This document shows, piece by piece, positions 53,869 through 63,704 of a stretch of DNA of 64,000 bases. Made by a program: the position numbers and the translations under genes. Position 1 is the first letter of the stretch. Every line of letters starts with the position of its first letter. The stretch is from Chitinivibrionales bacterium (GTDB taxonomy: Bacteria > Fibrobacterota > Chitinivibrionia > Chitinivibrionales > WJKA01), in NCBI GenBank assembly GCA_014728295.1, contig WJLW01000075.1, positions 94,071 to 158,070 on the forward strand, in the 5' to 3' direction. Below the pieces are notes generated by a model. The model ran no database searches. It had not been told where the DNA came from and saw nothing but the letters and a program-made list of their open reading frames with translations.

Positions 53869-56444
53869 TAACAGACCTCTGTGGCGGCTAAAGCGATCCT
53901 GCGCACCCAGGACCGATCACTGTGGCGGTACTCTAAGATGATATCATTAAGTGCTTTAGGCTTCAAAGAAAAGGCGTCTCTCCCATAATTACTGTGCACG
54001 GCGGCGTCTTCCGATTCGAGTAATCGCAAAACCCATGAATTGACTTTGGCATCACCGGTATTGTCCAGAACCTCCAGCGCCCGGGCGCGAATATGTTTGT
54101 TTTTGTGCTGCAGGCGATGAATGACTTTTTCTATTTGCTTGCCGGAATCGAGCAACGCGGCACTATACAGAAGCGTCGTTATTCTACGAAGAATGCATTC
54201 CTCAACAATTGCATGCCGCAGCAAGAGTGCCTCGTTTCCGGAACCATTGAGAATGATCGTGTGAATTGACGCCCAATCTTTATAGGCGGCCACGGTTTCT
54301 TCGAGCGCGATCTTTTGCAAAAACCGGCCGGCGCCTTTATCCGGATTGAAATGCAGTTCAACCAGCGCACGGGCGATTACACTGCGAGCGGTAGCGCCGG
54401 CTTGCGCCATGTGTTCAAGAAGCTTCTGACAACGGTATCCTTTGCAGCTCATATTCCTGACGGCACTTGACAAATCGGCCAGACGCTTTGAATTCGCCGT
54501 CTCACACAAATCAAGCAGCATCTTCAGTGCACGGTCACTTACATCCTTGCCAACGGCGGCAATGAACTGGCGCCAGGCGCTGCGATTGGACAGAAGCAAT
54601 GCACCATGTTTTTGCCCGAATTCATGCAGCAGGTCAAGATAGTCCGCCATACGGATTTCTCCCAGAGCAAAGATGCCGCTGGCCGGACAATAGCGTGCGG
54701 TAGAATCAAGCATGGCAAGCAGGATGCTGCGAATTTTTTTTTGCAGCGCGTCGTCGGCCTTTTTCCAGAGCATGACGGCAGCATTGGCGCGAATGCGATT
54801 ATTGTCATGATCCAGATACCTTAAAACGGTATCATGTGCATAGCGGTAGTTGCACACAAAGAGCGCCTCGATACAGTTTGCCACCACGCGGTCGCTGGTA
54901 TCGGTCAGGCATTCCAGAAACACCGGCGCAAGATCCTGACGGCTCAAACGCGACAACGCGGAAATAATCTTGGCACGAATGTGTTCGTCCACCCGGGGAA
55001 TAACTGATTTGAGGATATCCAGCGACTCTGACGAGTTGATATTGGCGAGTATTTCAATTGCATAATCGGAGATTCCGGCCTGCTCGTGCGTGATCATCCC
55101 CTCGAGCACGTCAAGCAACCCCTTTTCCTGCGGCATGCGGGACAGATTTTTAATCCATTCATTCGAGTGAATATCGATGCCCTTGAGATGCCGGGTGAGG
55201 TTTTCGGTATATTTGGAACGCAACCGGAAGGTCTGCACAACCATAGCCAGTGACAAACCAAGCAAACCGATCACATTAACCTGAAACGGCAAACGCGGAG
55301 CAACAAATACCAGCCACAATCCTGCCGAAATCATCGCAATCGGCTTGACAAATCCCTCGATGAGCAACTTTCCCCTGCCCCGAATGCTCTGCGGAAGACT
55401 CGAGAAGAATATTTGGAAATTCGGCGAAAAGAATGAATCGAAAAATGCAATGCGCATCCCCACACCGACGGTCACCCCCCAGAACAGCAGGTGCGCGAGA
55501 TCATCCTGCAGGCTAAGCCAGGATAGCGATCCGAAAATGAGAACCAGCATCATCGGCAGCAGAAACATTGACTTTGTCGAACCGATCTTTTTAATGACGG
55601 CCCCGGCAAAGCTCATCTGTATCAGCGCCGTGGCCAGCATGGATATTCCGTTGAAATAACCGAGGAACCGTGCGATTTCCGCAGCCTGGTCCGCAGATTC
55701 CGCGAAATAACTATTTAATTCGCGGTAAAAAGCAAAATGCTGATTGCACAATATCACAAAGAGCAGAAAGTAGAGTACCGCCATATTGCTCAACAACGGC
55801 TCGGACTTGAACAATCCGGTATCCTGCACAATCGCAAGCAAGCCCCCGGACGGTCTCCTGTTATCTGCAACCGGCATGAAGCTTTTGCGAAATGATTGCC
55901 GAATCGGAATAAGCAAAGCGCCTTGCACAAAGAGCAGCATCGCCCAGAAAGGCAGTAAATTTTCTGCCGAAATAATACGTAAAACCGCCGGAATTGAAAA
56001 TGAGACCGCCAACGCGCCTAGCGTGCCGCCGGCCGCAATAAACGGGAAGTCCTTCCCGGCATTGCGTGAGTCAACAAGATCATTGGCAAGGGTCCAGAAC
56101 AGCAGGAACTGCAAGATCTTGGTAACATACGCATAGGAATACAGCGGCAGATAAAGCAGCGAAAAGTCCCACAGCACGGCAAGTCGAATCAGCAACAGCA
56201 TGACGGCATGACCGCAGGTAAAGCCGATGAACAGCATCCCGCGATCCACGCGGTCAATGACCTTCATAATAACCGAGGAAAAAACAAAGAGCAGCAAAGC
56301 ATTAGCCAGAAAGAGCCAGGGAATATATTTGGCGCCGAACTCCGCCAGCAACAATGCCTCTGCCGCGCTGTCGCCCAAAATAGCGCTTGCAAAGCAACTA
56401 AACAGCAAAATGAATAACGGAATGCGATACGAAGTAAGCTTCAC
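53868..56444 (-). CDS. MFS/nucleotide-carrier-like membrane protein with HEAT-repeat tail
   Basis: Protein of 858 residues. Residues 1-410 hold about twelve hydrophobic segments with the character of ATP/ADP translocase- or MFS-like carriers (RIPLFILLFSCFASAILGDS at the start; FPFIAAGGTLGALAVSFSIP mid-way). Residues about 430-850 are soluble HEAT-type repeats (SDYAIEILANINSSESLDIL, RAKIISALSRLSRQDLAPVF, HIRARALEVLDNTGDAKVNS). The transported substrate is unknown. It heads a four-gene operon with cNMP, solute-binding-like and TPR proteins and is divergent from the WD40/SecA operon. Confidence 0.8.
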   Translation of the reverse strand: MKLTSYRIPLFILLFSCFASAILGDSAAEALLLAEFGAKYIPWLFLANALLLFVFSSVIMKVIDRVDRGMLFIGFTCGHAVMLLLIRLAVLWDFSLLYLPLYSYAYVTKILQFLLFWTLANDLVDSRNAGKDFPFIAAGGTLGALAVSFSIPAVLRIISAENLLPFWAMLLFVQGALLIPIRQSFRKSFMPVADNRRPSGGLLAIVQDTGLFKSEPLLSNMAVLYFLLFVILCNQHFAFYRELNSYFAESADQAAEIARFLGYFNGISMLATALIQMSFAGAVIKKIGSTKSMFLLPMMLVLIFGSLSWLSLQDDLAHLLFWGVTVGVGMRIAFFDSFFSPNFQIFFSSLPQSIRGRGKLLIEGFVKPIAMISAGLWLVFVAPRLPFQVNVIGLLGLSLAMVVQTFRLRSKYTENLTRHLKGIDIHSNEWIKNLSRMPQEKGLLDVLEGMITHEQAGISDYAIEILANINSSESLDILKSVIPRVDEHIRAKIISALSRLSRQDLAPVFLECLTDTSDRVVANCIEALFVCNYRYAHDTVLRYLDHDNNRIRANAAVMLWKKADDALQKKIRSILLAMLDSTARYCPASGIFALGEIRMADYLDLLHEFGQKHGALLLSNRSAWRQFIAAVGKDVSDRALKMLLDLCETANSKRLADLSSAVRNMSCKGYRCQKLLEHMAQAGATARSVIARALVELHFNPDKGAGRFLQKIALEETVAAYKDWASIHTIILNGSGNEALLLRHAIVEECILRRITTLLYSAALLDSGKQIEKVIHRLQHKNKHIRARALEVLDNTGDAKVNSWVLRLLESEDAAVHSNYGRDAFSLKPKALNDIILEYRHSDRSWVRRIALAATEVC

Positions 56445-56940
56445 CGATACCTCGCAAAGATGACGACGCTGAAACAGCTATAGAATTTTTCAAGCACGGA
56501 TACGCAATCCGGAGCATCCACCGGAAACACCGATCTGAATGTTATCAGTATATCATTGTAAGAGGGAAATTTCAAAAACAGGTGCGGCTTGGGGCGCTTG
56601 ATATATCGTATGTAAACTAACCGTGATGAAACGCCGACACTTTGCCCGCCAATTCACAGATATCGGAAATTTTCATATTTCCATACACATGCCGCTAAAC
56701 GAACTTACCTTTTTCTCTGGTAGAATATCGACGGCGTTTTTTTGCGATCATGCATCCTCCCGGGTTTCTGTTGGGAGAGTAGAGATTTTACAGAACCTGA
56801 ATTTGGAGATGTCGCGGAGGACGGAACACAAACGCAATTTATTCCGGCGCTCTGTATAGAACGTTTCCCGCAGCTTTTATATGCAGGGAAACCAGACCGT
56901 CTTTAGTGGAGTTTTAGTGCATAAGCCCATGATTTTACAA
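56445..56940. other. Intergenic stretch without a gene, AT-rich to the right
   Basis: Between the divergent carrier operon and the WD40/SecA operon. Short open frames here lack ribosome binding sites and family character. I see no RNA gene or terminator. Composition becomes AT-rich toward the right, as in the operon that follows, marking the likely left edge of an acquired segment. Confidence 0.5.
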
Positions 56941-56969
56941 TTGGTAAAAAAAATGACATTATATATATT
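56941..56969 (+). promoter_or_regulatory. Sigma-70-like promoter of the WD40/SecA operon
   Basis: TTGGTA (56941-56946), a 17-base spacer and TATATT (56964-56969). It puts the transcription start near 56976, supporting translation from 57031 rather than the in-frame ATG at 56881. Confidence 0.5.
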
Positions 56970-57030
56970 AAGTAAACATCCTTGCAGGGTATATTCAAGC
57001 TTTTATCATTTTCAAGATGTTGGTGGTACC

Positions 57031-60000
57031 ATGCCGGAAATTGCAACCGAGATAAAAGGTATTAAGCTCCGCAGTACATTGAAGGGTAATACCAGCGAAC
57101 TATATGGAATGAAATTATCTCCCGATGCACGGCTGCTGATGTCTCCGTCAAAATCAGGGGAACTACTGCTCTGGGAAAATGAAAGCGGGCATTTTTTAGG
57201 CAACATATTTACCGGGCTAAAGCAGCCGGTCTGCCTTGGGTGGTCACCTGATTCAAGAACTGTGGCATTCGGGGACAGATCTCGCGCTTTGCGTTTTTTT
57301 GATGTAATGAAAAAAAGAATTATTAGTGAAATTACCGATAATACACACGATATAGAATTTGTCAAATGGTCACCTGATGGAAAATATATCGCAACCGGTG
57401 GCAATGACCGATCTTTATGCATTTGGAATTTTGCACATCGTGAGCTTCTTCATTGGCTGAGTGGACATGCGAATAAAGTTACCAGTGCTTCCTGGAGTCC
57501 AGATAGCAGGAGGCTGTGTTCGGGCGGCTGGGACAACAAAGTCAGCATATGGGAAGTAGAAAGCACCCAAGAGCAATACATTCTTCAGGGGCACTTGCAC
57601 TCTGTGAATGATGTCGCGTGGTCGCCCGACAACACGCTCCTGGCATCCGCATCAGATGACACGACAGTCAGGATTTGGGAACCCGATTCAGGACGTCAGA
57701 CGCATGTGCTCGAAGCACACACCGATTGGGTAGTTTCGGTTGTATTCTTGCAAAACGGCAGACTGCTTGGCTCCCTTTCCGAAAAAGGTACGGTTATTTT
57801 ATGGGACACGCGGACATGGGCGGAAGTAGCCCGTTTTGACCAGATTGGCAATACCGATTTTTTGTCGGATTTAATTCTTGATACCAAATCTCAAATTCTA
57901 ATAACAAGAAATGCCAATCCAACTCAGGTGGATGTCTGGGACATAAACTTAGATGAGCTTTTACAGCAGAATTCCGCAGCATCCGTTATTCACTATGTCA
58001 ATGCGAAAGCGGTTCTCGTTGGAGATGCCGGCGTAGGGAAATCGGGCCTGGGCATCCGTATTGCGGAAAAAACATTTTATGAAACAAAGTCGACACATGG
58101 TGCGAAATTCTGGCAGATACCTATATCAAATGAGCAAATCGGAATAGTTGATCAAAATACATGTGCTGAATTGACATTGTGGGATTTTGCGGGACAAGCC
58201 GAATATCGCCTGGTTCATCAGTTATTTCTTGACGACACTGATATCGCCCTCTTGCTATTTGATTGTTCTGATGCTCATGATCCATTCCGCGGAGTATCAT
58301 ACTGGGCAAAAGCAATTAAAAACCATGTCCCTCAACACGCTCTGAAATTGTTGGTTTCATCACGAATCGACGTAAGCCCCGTAACTGTTGATGCACATGA
58401 AATTAATTTGGCGCTTACCCGCTTTGATCTTGACCGCCATTTCCAAACAAGCGCGGCAACCAGCCAAGGTGTGAATGAATTGGTGAATTTTATTTTGACA
58501 TCAATACCCTGGGATCGTCTCCCCAAAACCACAACACCGCGTTTATTCGAACTGATCCGATGCTTTATTTTAACACGCAAGGAAATGGGAGTAAAGCTGG
58601 TAGACGTCGATACAATTCGCCAGGAAATAAGAAACCAGTATGATGACGGCGCAGCCTATGAAAAAGAAATCGATACGGTTATATCGCTGCTGCAGGCCCG
58701 GGGAATCATCTATCGTGTTACTCTTAATGAAAAGCAGGATTTTATACTTACTTGTCAGGACATACTCAACCAGTATGCCTCATCAGCAATTCAGGCTGCA
58801 CGCAATCATGCCCGGGGTATTGGGGCTATCGCTGAACGTGATGTGCTAACAGCCAATATACCACTTGACAATATCGAACGCTTAACACCGGAGCAGGAAA
58901 AGATAGTCCTCGAATCAACAGTGGAGTTGCTGATTCGTCACGACCTGTGTTTTCGAGAGATGGGTTTTCTGGTTTTTCCCACACAAATTAATGTAACTCG
59001 CCCTGAATTGCCGATTGACCATCCACCAACAGAAATTTCATACCGGTTCTCCGGGGGCATCGAATCTATTTATGCTTCACTTGTAGTGCAATTGAGCTAT
59101 ACCGGCTACTTCCAGCTTGAAGACCAATGGAAATATGCAGTAGAGTTTTCACGAAATAGTAAAAGACTCGGTTTTTCAATGCGTCAAATTGAAGAAGGGA
59201 CAGGTGAGTTGGGTATTTACTTCTATAGCAACATTTCTGATTCCGATAGAATTACCTTTACCAAATTTGTTACCGCCCATCTCAATGTAAGAGGCATCAA
59301 TATAGAGCGACATTTCAGCCTGGTATGCAGTTGCGGAAAAAGGATTGAAGATGATGCAGCAATAGCGACCCGCGTTAAAGCCGGGAAACTTGATATCCCA
59401 TGTCAATACTGTGGCAGATCGGTTATGATCCCCAGAAGCATTGAAGAGCGGTATGACCAGAATATTCAATTAAAAGAAAAGCAGCAGGAACTGGTTGAAA
59501 CGGTGTCACACCGCACCCAGCGTGAGGTCAAGGAATTCAGAAAAGATCAACAGCAGTATACCAGCGATTGCGATAAGCTGATTTATATTTTGCATCTTTC
59601 CGACCTGCATATTGATCATGACAAAGAAAAGGCGTTTATCTATCGATCGCAACTGCAGCTTGATCTGCATAAAGAGCTGGGTATCAATCGCCTGGACTAC
59701 CTTGTTATATCGGGCGATATTGCCAACAAGGCTTCTCCCTCGGAATACAAAATAGCAGTTGAATTTGTTGATGGTCTGCTTAAGGGGTTTGGCATCTCTT
59801 CCGACAAAGCAATCATTGTTCCGGGTAATCATGATGTCGACTGGGAAGAATCTAAAAAGGCATACCCGTTTTACTGGAAAAGCAACCTGCCGGAACACCT
59901 TGATCCCGGCCGGACAATTTCAGCCGGCGAGGCCGGCGTATTGATGCGTGATGACCAGACCTATTTTAACCGCTTTGAGAATTTCAACTCGCATTTTTAT

Positions 60001-60573
60001 AAAAAGGTCTACCGCTCACACCCATATCCACTGGAATATTCCAGCCAGGGAATCTTGCATATCAATGAAGATGATAAAATGCTGTTTCTTGGACTGAACT
60101 CTTCATGGCATATCGATCACCATTTCAAAACACGTGCGGAAATACACAAAGTTTCTCTGCACCAGGCTATAGAAAAAATGCAAAATAAATATGATGATTG
60201 GTTGAAAATAGCCGTGCTGCACCATCCGGTGTCAGTTGACGGAATTGCAGATGAAAGCTTTATGGATTCATTGTCTGTATGCGGATTTAAAATGTGCATG
60301 CATGGCCATGTTCATAAAGCAGCCGAAGGACACTACGCTTATGATGATCATCGAAAAATCCATTGCATGGGAGCGGGAACATTCGGTGCGCCCAGTAAGC
60401 ACCTTCAGGAAGGAGTGCCCCGCCAGTATCAGCTAATTGTATTGGATCCAAACACCGGAGAGGTTTCTGTGCAAACCCGCAAGCGTGCCGGTCACGACGG
60501 AGCCTGGATGGGGGATGCTCTGTGGCAGGACAAAAACAATCCTAAACCGCATTACACTTTTTCCATAAACTAA
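57031..60573 (+). CDS. WD40 - Roc-like GTPase - COR-like - zinc ribbon - calcineurin-like phosphoesterase fusion
   Basis: Protein of about 1180 residues. 10-310: WD40 propeller of about seven blades (KWSPDGKYIATGGNDRSLCI, LLASASDDTTVRIWEPDSGR). 325-510: Ras/Roc-type GTPase with GDAGVGKS (331-338), WDFAGQAEY (Asp385) and TSAATSQG; the usual NKxD is SSRID (443-447). 515-720: helical, COR-like region with TVISLLQARGIIYRV and TVELLIRHDLCFREMG. 766-794: zinc ribbon (C766, C768, C791, C794). 850-1120: metallophosphoesterase with LSDLH (Asp858, His860), SGDIAN, GNHD (932-935), LHHPV and GHVH (1092-1095), all metal ligands present. An alternative ATG at 56881 exists. The SecA-like gene follows after 27 bp. 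Possibly a sensor-switch-effector protein of a defence system; inferred. Confidence 0.85.
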   Translation: MPEIATEIKGIKLRSTLKGNTSELYGMKLSPDARLLMSPSKSGELLLWENESGHFLGNIFTGLKQPVCLGWSPDSRTVAFGDRSRALRFFDVMKKRIISEITDNTHDIEFVKWSPDGKYIATGGNDRSLCIWNFAHRELLHWLSGHANKVTSASWSPDSRRLCSGGWDNKVSIWEVESTQEQYILQGHLHSVNDVAWSPDNTLLASASDDTTVRIWEPDSGRQTHVLEAHTDWVVSVVFLQNGRLLGSLSEKGTVILWDTRTWAEVARFDQIGNTDFLSDLILDTKSQILITRNANPTQVDVWDINLDELLQQNSAASVIHYVNAKAVLVGDAGVGKSGLGIRIAEKTFYETKSTHGAKFWQIPISNEQIGIVDQNTCAELTLWDFAGQAEYRLVHQLFLDDTDIALLLFDCSDAHDPFRGVSYWAKAIKNHVPQHALKLLVSSRIDVSPVTVDAHEINLALTRFDLDRHFQTSAATSQGVNELVNFILTSIPWDRLPKTTTPRLFELIRCFILTRKEMGVKLVDVDTIRQEIRNQYDDGAAYEKEIDTVISLLQARGIIYRVTLNEKQDFILTCQDILNQYASSAIQAARNHARGIGAIAERDVLTANIPLDNIERLTPEQEKIVLESTVELLIRHDLCFREMGFLVFPTQINVTRPELPIDHPPTEISYRFSGGIESIYASLVVQLSYTGYFQLEDQWKYAVEFSRNSKRLGFSMRQIEEGTGELGIYFYSNISDSDRITFTKFVTAHLNVRGINIERHFSLVCSCGKRIEDDAAIATRVKAGKLDIPCQYCGRSVMIPRSIEERYDQNIQLKEKQQELVETVSHRTQREVKEFRKDQQQYTSDCDKLIYILHLSDLHIDHDKEKAFIYRSQLQLDLHKELGINRLDYLVISGDIANKASPSEYKIAVEFVDGLLKGFGISSDKAIIVPGNHDVDWEESKKAYPFYWKSNLPEHLDPGRTISAGEAGVLMRDDQTYFNRFENFNSHFYKKVYRSHPYPLEYSSQGILHINEDDKMLFLGLNSSWHIDHHFKTRAEIHKVSLHQAIEKMQNKYDDWLKIAVLHHPVSVDGIADESFMDSLSVCGFKMCMHGHVHKAAEGHYAYDDHRKIHCMGAGTFGAPSKHLQEGVPRQYQLIVLDPNTGEVSVQTRKRAGHDGAWMGDALWQDKNNPKPHYTFSIN

Positions 60574-60600
60574 AAGTGCCTGAGGAGGAGGCTTTCACCC

Positions 60601-63600
60601 ATGTCCGTATTCAGCTTCCTGGATAGCATTCTTGAGAATAAGCAACGAAAAGATCTCCGGCATTTTCTTGCTGTGGCAAAAACCATAAAGAATTTAGCGC
60701 CACAATATGCAAATCTAAGCGATGCTGATTTAAGCAGCCAAACTCCACTGCTGAAACAGCGCTTGAACAATGGCGAATCGCTTGAGGATATCCTGCCCGA
60801 TGCATTTGCGGTAGCCCGTGAGGCCACCCACAGGATATTGGGCAAGAGTGAGTTGCTCTTTGACCCATTTTCCGGTAATATGGTGCCGAAATTCTCTCAT
60901 AACGAGGCGCAACTGATCGGTGGCATCGCGATTCAACCAGGCATAATTGCAGAAATGAAAAGCGGTGAGGGGAAAACTTTGACAGCCTTGCTAGCCGCCT
61001 ACCTGAATGCACTAACCGGTGAAGGCGTTCACGTTGTCACCTTCAGCAAAGCATCTGCAAAACATGACAGCCGCATGTTAGGTCCTGTATTTACATTCCT
61101 TGGGTTAAAGGTAGGCCTGTTGGATACTGCAATGTCCGGTACTTCCGAACGGCGGGAAGCCTATGCGTGCGACATCACCTATGGCAGTTGCGATGAATTC
61201 TGTTATGACTATCTCAGAGACAATATAGCTTCCTCCATTGATCAATGCGTTCAGCGCAATTTCTGCTATGCTATTGTTGATGATGCTGATGGCGTGCTTA
61301 TCGATAAAGCACGTATTCCAATTTCGATATCCGGACCAACCGTAAGGCATAGCAGAAGATATGAAGATGCTGCTCAAATAATAGACCGTCTTGTCAGGAT
61401 CCAAAACGAAATATCAGATCGGCTTATTGAGGAAGCGAAGAAGATTTTGCAGCATGATCCAGGTAACTATGAAGCAGGAGTTTTAATATGCAAAGTAAGG
61501 AGAGGTGACCCCAAAAACAAAAAGCTTGAGAACCTCAATAAAAATATTGAAGTACAAAAAGTAATAAATTTAGTGGAAACCGACTATCGCCGGGAACGAA
61601 AATTGCACGAGTTGGATAAATCATTAATGTATTACTGGCACAGTCAACTTGGCCGGTTCGAATTAACCACTATGGGGCAAAACATCGTTGTCGAAATGCA
61701 CAATCACAAGTTCAGTATACCCGACCTTTCTGAAATGATAAGCGAAATAGAATCGGATTGCTCGCTAACACCCGCAAAACGAGAAATGCGCAAAAACGAA
61801 GCGTATCGACTAAGCGCAGAACGGGAGCAATGGGTTCACACACTCAGTCAATCAATCAGAGCGCACACCCAATTTGAAAGAGATACGGACTATATTATCC
61901 AAAATGGTGAAGTTATTATCGTGGATGAAAATACCGGGGAATTACTGCATGGACGCAAATACAGCGATGGTCTTCATTCCGCTATCGAAGCCAAGGAGGG
62001 AGTGCGAGTGGGAGGTGAAACCCAAGCATTGGCCACCATTACTGCTTATAATTATTTCAAAATGTACGCCGGATTAGCTGGTTTGTCCGGCAATGCCGAA
62101 ATTGACAAAGCTGAATACAATGATTTTTATGGACTGCGTGTCATAAAGATACCGTCACACCGGCCACTAAGCAGATTCGACTCTGAAGACGAAGTATATA
62201 AAACTTTGAAGGAGAAATTCAATGCGGTTGTGCAAGAAATTGCCTCGTTACATAAATTGGGTTGCCCCTGCCTTGTTTGCACATTGTCTGAAGATGCGGG
62301 CAGTTTTTTGAGTCGATTGTTGAAATATGCAGGTATAGAGCACGAAATAGTAAATGCCCACCAGTATGCTCGCAAGTCAATTGTTCTGGCCAAAGCCGGC
62401 AGGTTAAATGCTGTTACCGTTCTTACCAGTGCCGCTTTCAGGGGAACAGATATTATTATTGGCGGCGATTTTGAGGTTCTGGCAAACCATTTATTGCAGA
62501 AAGAAGGCATATTTTTTGATGAGCTAACCTTTGATCAAAAGCGTTATAGATTTCCCCAATTGTACAAAACACTTTCAAGGGAACGAGAAGTGGTGCTTGA
62601 GCTTGGAGGATTACACATAATAAGCACTTCGCGTCATAAAAATCGCCGGTTCGATATGCATATGCGCGACTGCGCAGGCCAGCGTGGAGAACCAGGTTCA
62701 TCAAGGTTTTTCCTGTCTCTTCAGGATGATCTTATGAATATTTTTGGTTCGCAAAAGATTGCAAAGATTATGGAACGCCTTGGCGCTGAAGAAGGTGAAG
62801 TGATTTCGCATCCGCTGGTATCAAAAGCAATCGACAACGCGCAAAGACGAGTTGAACAACGCAATTATCATATCCGCAAAAATTTGAAGCAATATGACAT
62901 GTTAGAATCTCAGAGAACAATGGTCTACAGTTTTCGACAGAAAATCCTGCACGGCGGCGATTCTAACAAAGAGCTTCTGAATCTTATGGCTTTGTGGATC
63001 GAATTTACAATTCAGGACCATTGCGGAAATTCGGATTGTTGTGATGACTGGAACCTTTCCGATATAAGCGCAGAAATAAAAAAAACTGGCGGCATTGCCT
63101 ATTACATACCTTATAGTGAAATCTGCAAAATGAATAGAGAAATGCTCTTTGATGACATCTGGAAAATTGTCAAGAGCAGATATTTATCGCAGCTAAAGCA
63201 ATTCGGGGAAACTAAAATGAGCAGCCTTGAAAGAAGTGTACTGCTATTGGCAATTGATAATTTGTGGAAAGATCATCTATATGAAATGGACTGCATAAAA
63301 ACGCAAACCCGCCATCTTACTTTTGGATCGGAAAATTCCATTGCGCAATACTGCCGTTTGGCGGCGGATGCATTTGCCCATTTTCAAAAGCAGTTAAGCG
63401 CTGAGGTCACCGCTGTTATTTTTCGAATCCAATCGACTCAACCGGGTGATCATCTCGACAAAGCAAAAGAAGTGTATTCTCCGCATTCGTTTTCCGGCTC
63501 GCCCCGGATTGTTGCTCGACCAAAGATGCAAAATGGCAGATATATTGGACGAAACGACCTTTGTCCTTGCGGTAGCGGAAAGAAGTATAAGCATTGCTGC

Positions 63601-63630
63601 GCAGAATACGCACCTAGCAAAAATCAATAG
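60601..63630 (+). CDS. Divergent SecA-like ATPase with SEC-C zinc motif
   Basis: Protein of 1009 residues colinear with SecA. Walker A is intact (EMKSGEGKT, Lys125). Walker B region VDEVDSILIDEAR of SecA is VDDADGVLIDKAR here (227-237). The NMAGRGTDI motif is SAAFRGTDI (610-618). The arginine-finger motif RGRAGRQGD is RDCAGQRGE (689-697), losing both Arg. GGLHII, RFFLSLQDDLMNIFGS and a C-terminal SEC-C zinc motif (C988, C990, C999, C1000) are kept. An additional charged insert lies at about 290-360. AGGAGGAGG nine bases before the ATG is a strong ribosome site. So this is a SecA paralogue, perhaps ATP-binding but not a normal motor, partnered with the WD40/GTPase gene. Confidence 0.88.
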   Translation: MSVFSFLDSILENKQRKDLRHFLAVAKTIKNLAPQYANLSDADLSSQTPLLKQRLNNGESLEDILPDAFAVAREATHRILGKSELLFDPFSGNMVPKFSHNEAQLIGGIAIQPGIIAEMKSGEGKTLTALLAAYLNALTGEGVHVVTFSKASAKHDSRMLGPVFTFLGLKVGLLDTAMSGTSERREAYACDITYGSCDEFCYDYLRDNIASSIDQCVQRNFCYAIVDDADGVLIDKARIPISISGPTVRHSRRYEDAAQIIDRLVRIQNEISDRLIEEAKKILQHDPGNYEAGVLICKVRRGDPKNKKLENLNKNIEVQKVINLVETDYRRERKLHELDKSLMYYWHSQLGRFELTTMGQNIVVEMHNHKFSIPDLSEMISEIESDCSLTPAKREMRKNEAYRLSAEREQWVHTLSQSIRAHTQFERDTDYIIQNGEVIIVDENTGELLHGRKYSDGLHSAIEAKEGVRVGGETQALATITAYNYFKMYAGLAGLSGNAEIDKAEYNDFYGLRVIKIPSHRPLSRFDSEDEVYKTLKEKFNAVVQEIASLHKLGCPCLVCTLSEDAGSFLSRLLKYAGIEHEIVNAHQYARKSIVLAKAGRLNAVTVLTSAAFRGTDIIIGGDFEVLANHLLQKEGIFFDELTFDQKRYRFPQLYKTLSREREVVLELGGLHIISTSRHKNRRFDMHMRDCAGQRGEPGSSRFFLSLQDDLMNIFGSQKIAKIMERLGAEEGEVISHPLVSKAIDNAQRRVEQRNYHIRKNLKQYDMLESQRTMVYSFRQKILHGGDSNKELLNLMALWIEFTIQDHCGNSDCCDDWNLSDISAEIKKTGGIAYYIPYSEICKMNREMLFDDIWKIVKSRYLSQLKQFGETKMSSLERSVLLLAIDNLWKDHLYEMDCIKTQTRHLTFGSENSIAQYCRLAADAFAHFQKQLSAEVTAVIFRIQSTQPGDHLDKAKEVYSPHSFSGSPRIVARPKMQNGRYIGRNDLCPCGSGKKYKHCCAEYAPSKNQ

Positions 63631-63704
63631 AATGTTGCCCTTAACCAGGGACGGAGCTTTCAAAATAGCATATTCAAGGCGTCCCAATAAAAGTGAGATT
63701 ATTC

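Noticed and set aside
56623..56859. Seventy-eight-codon open frame in the gap before the WD40 gene
   Set aside because: No ribosome site or protein-like pattern; more likely promoter-side DNA.
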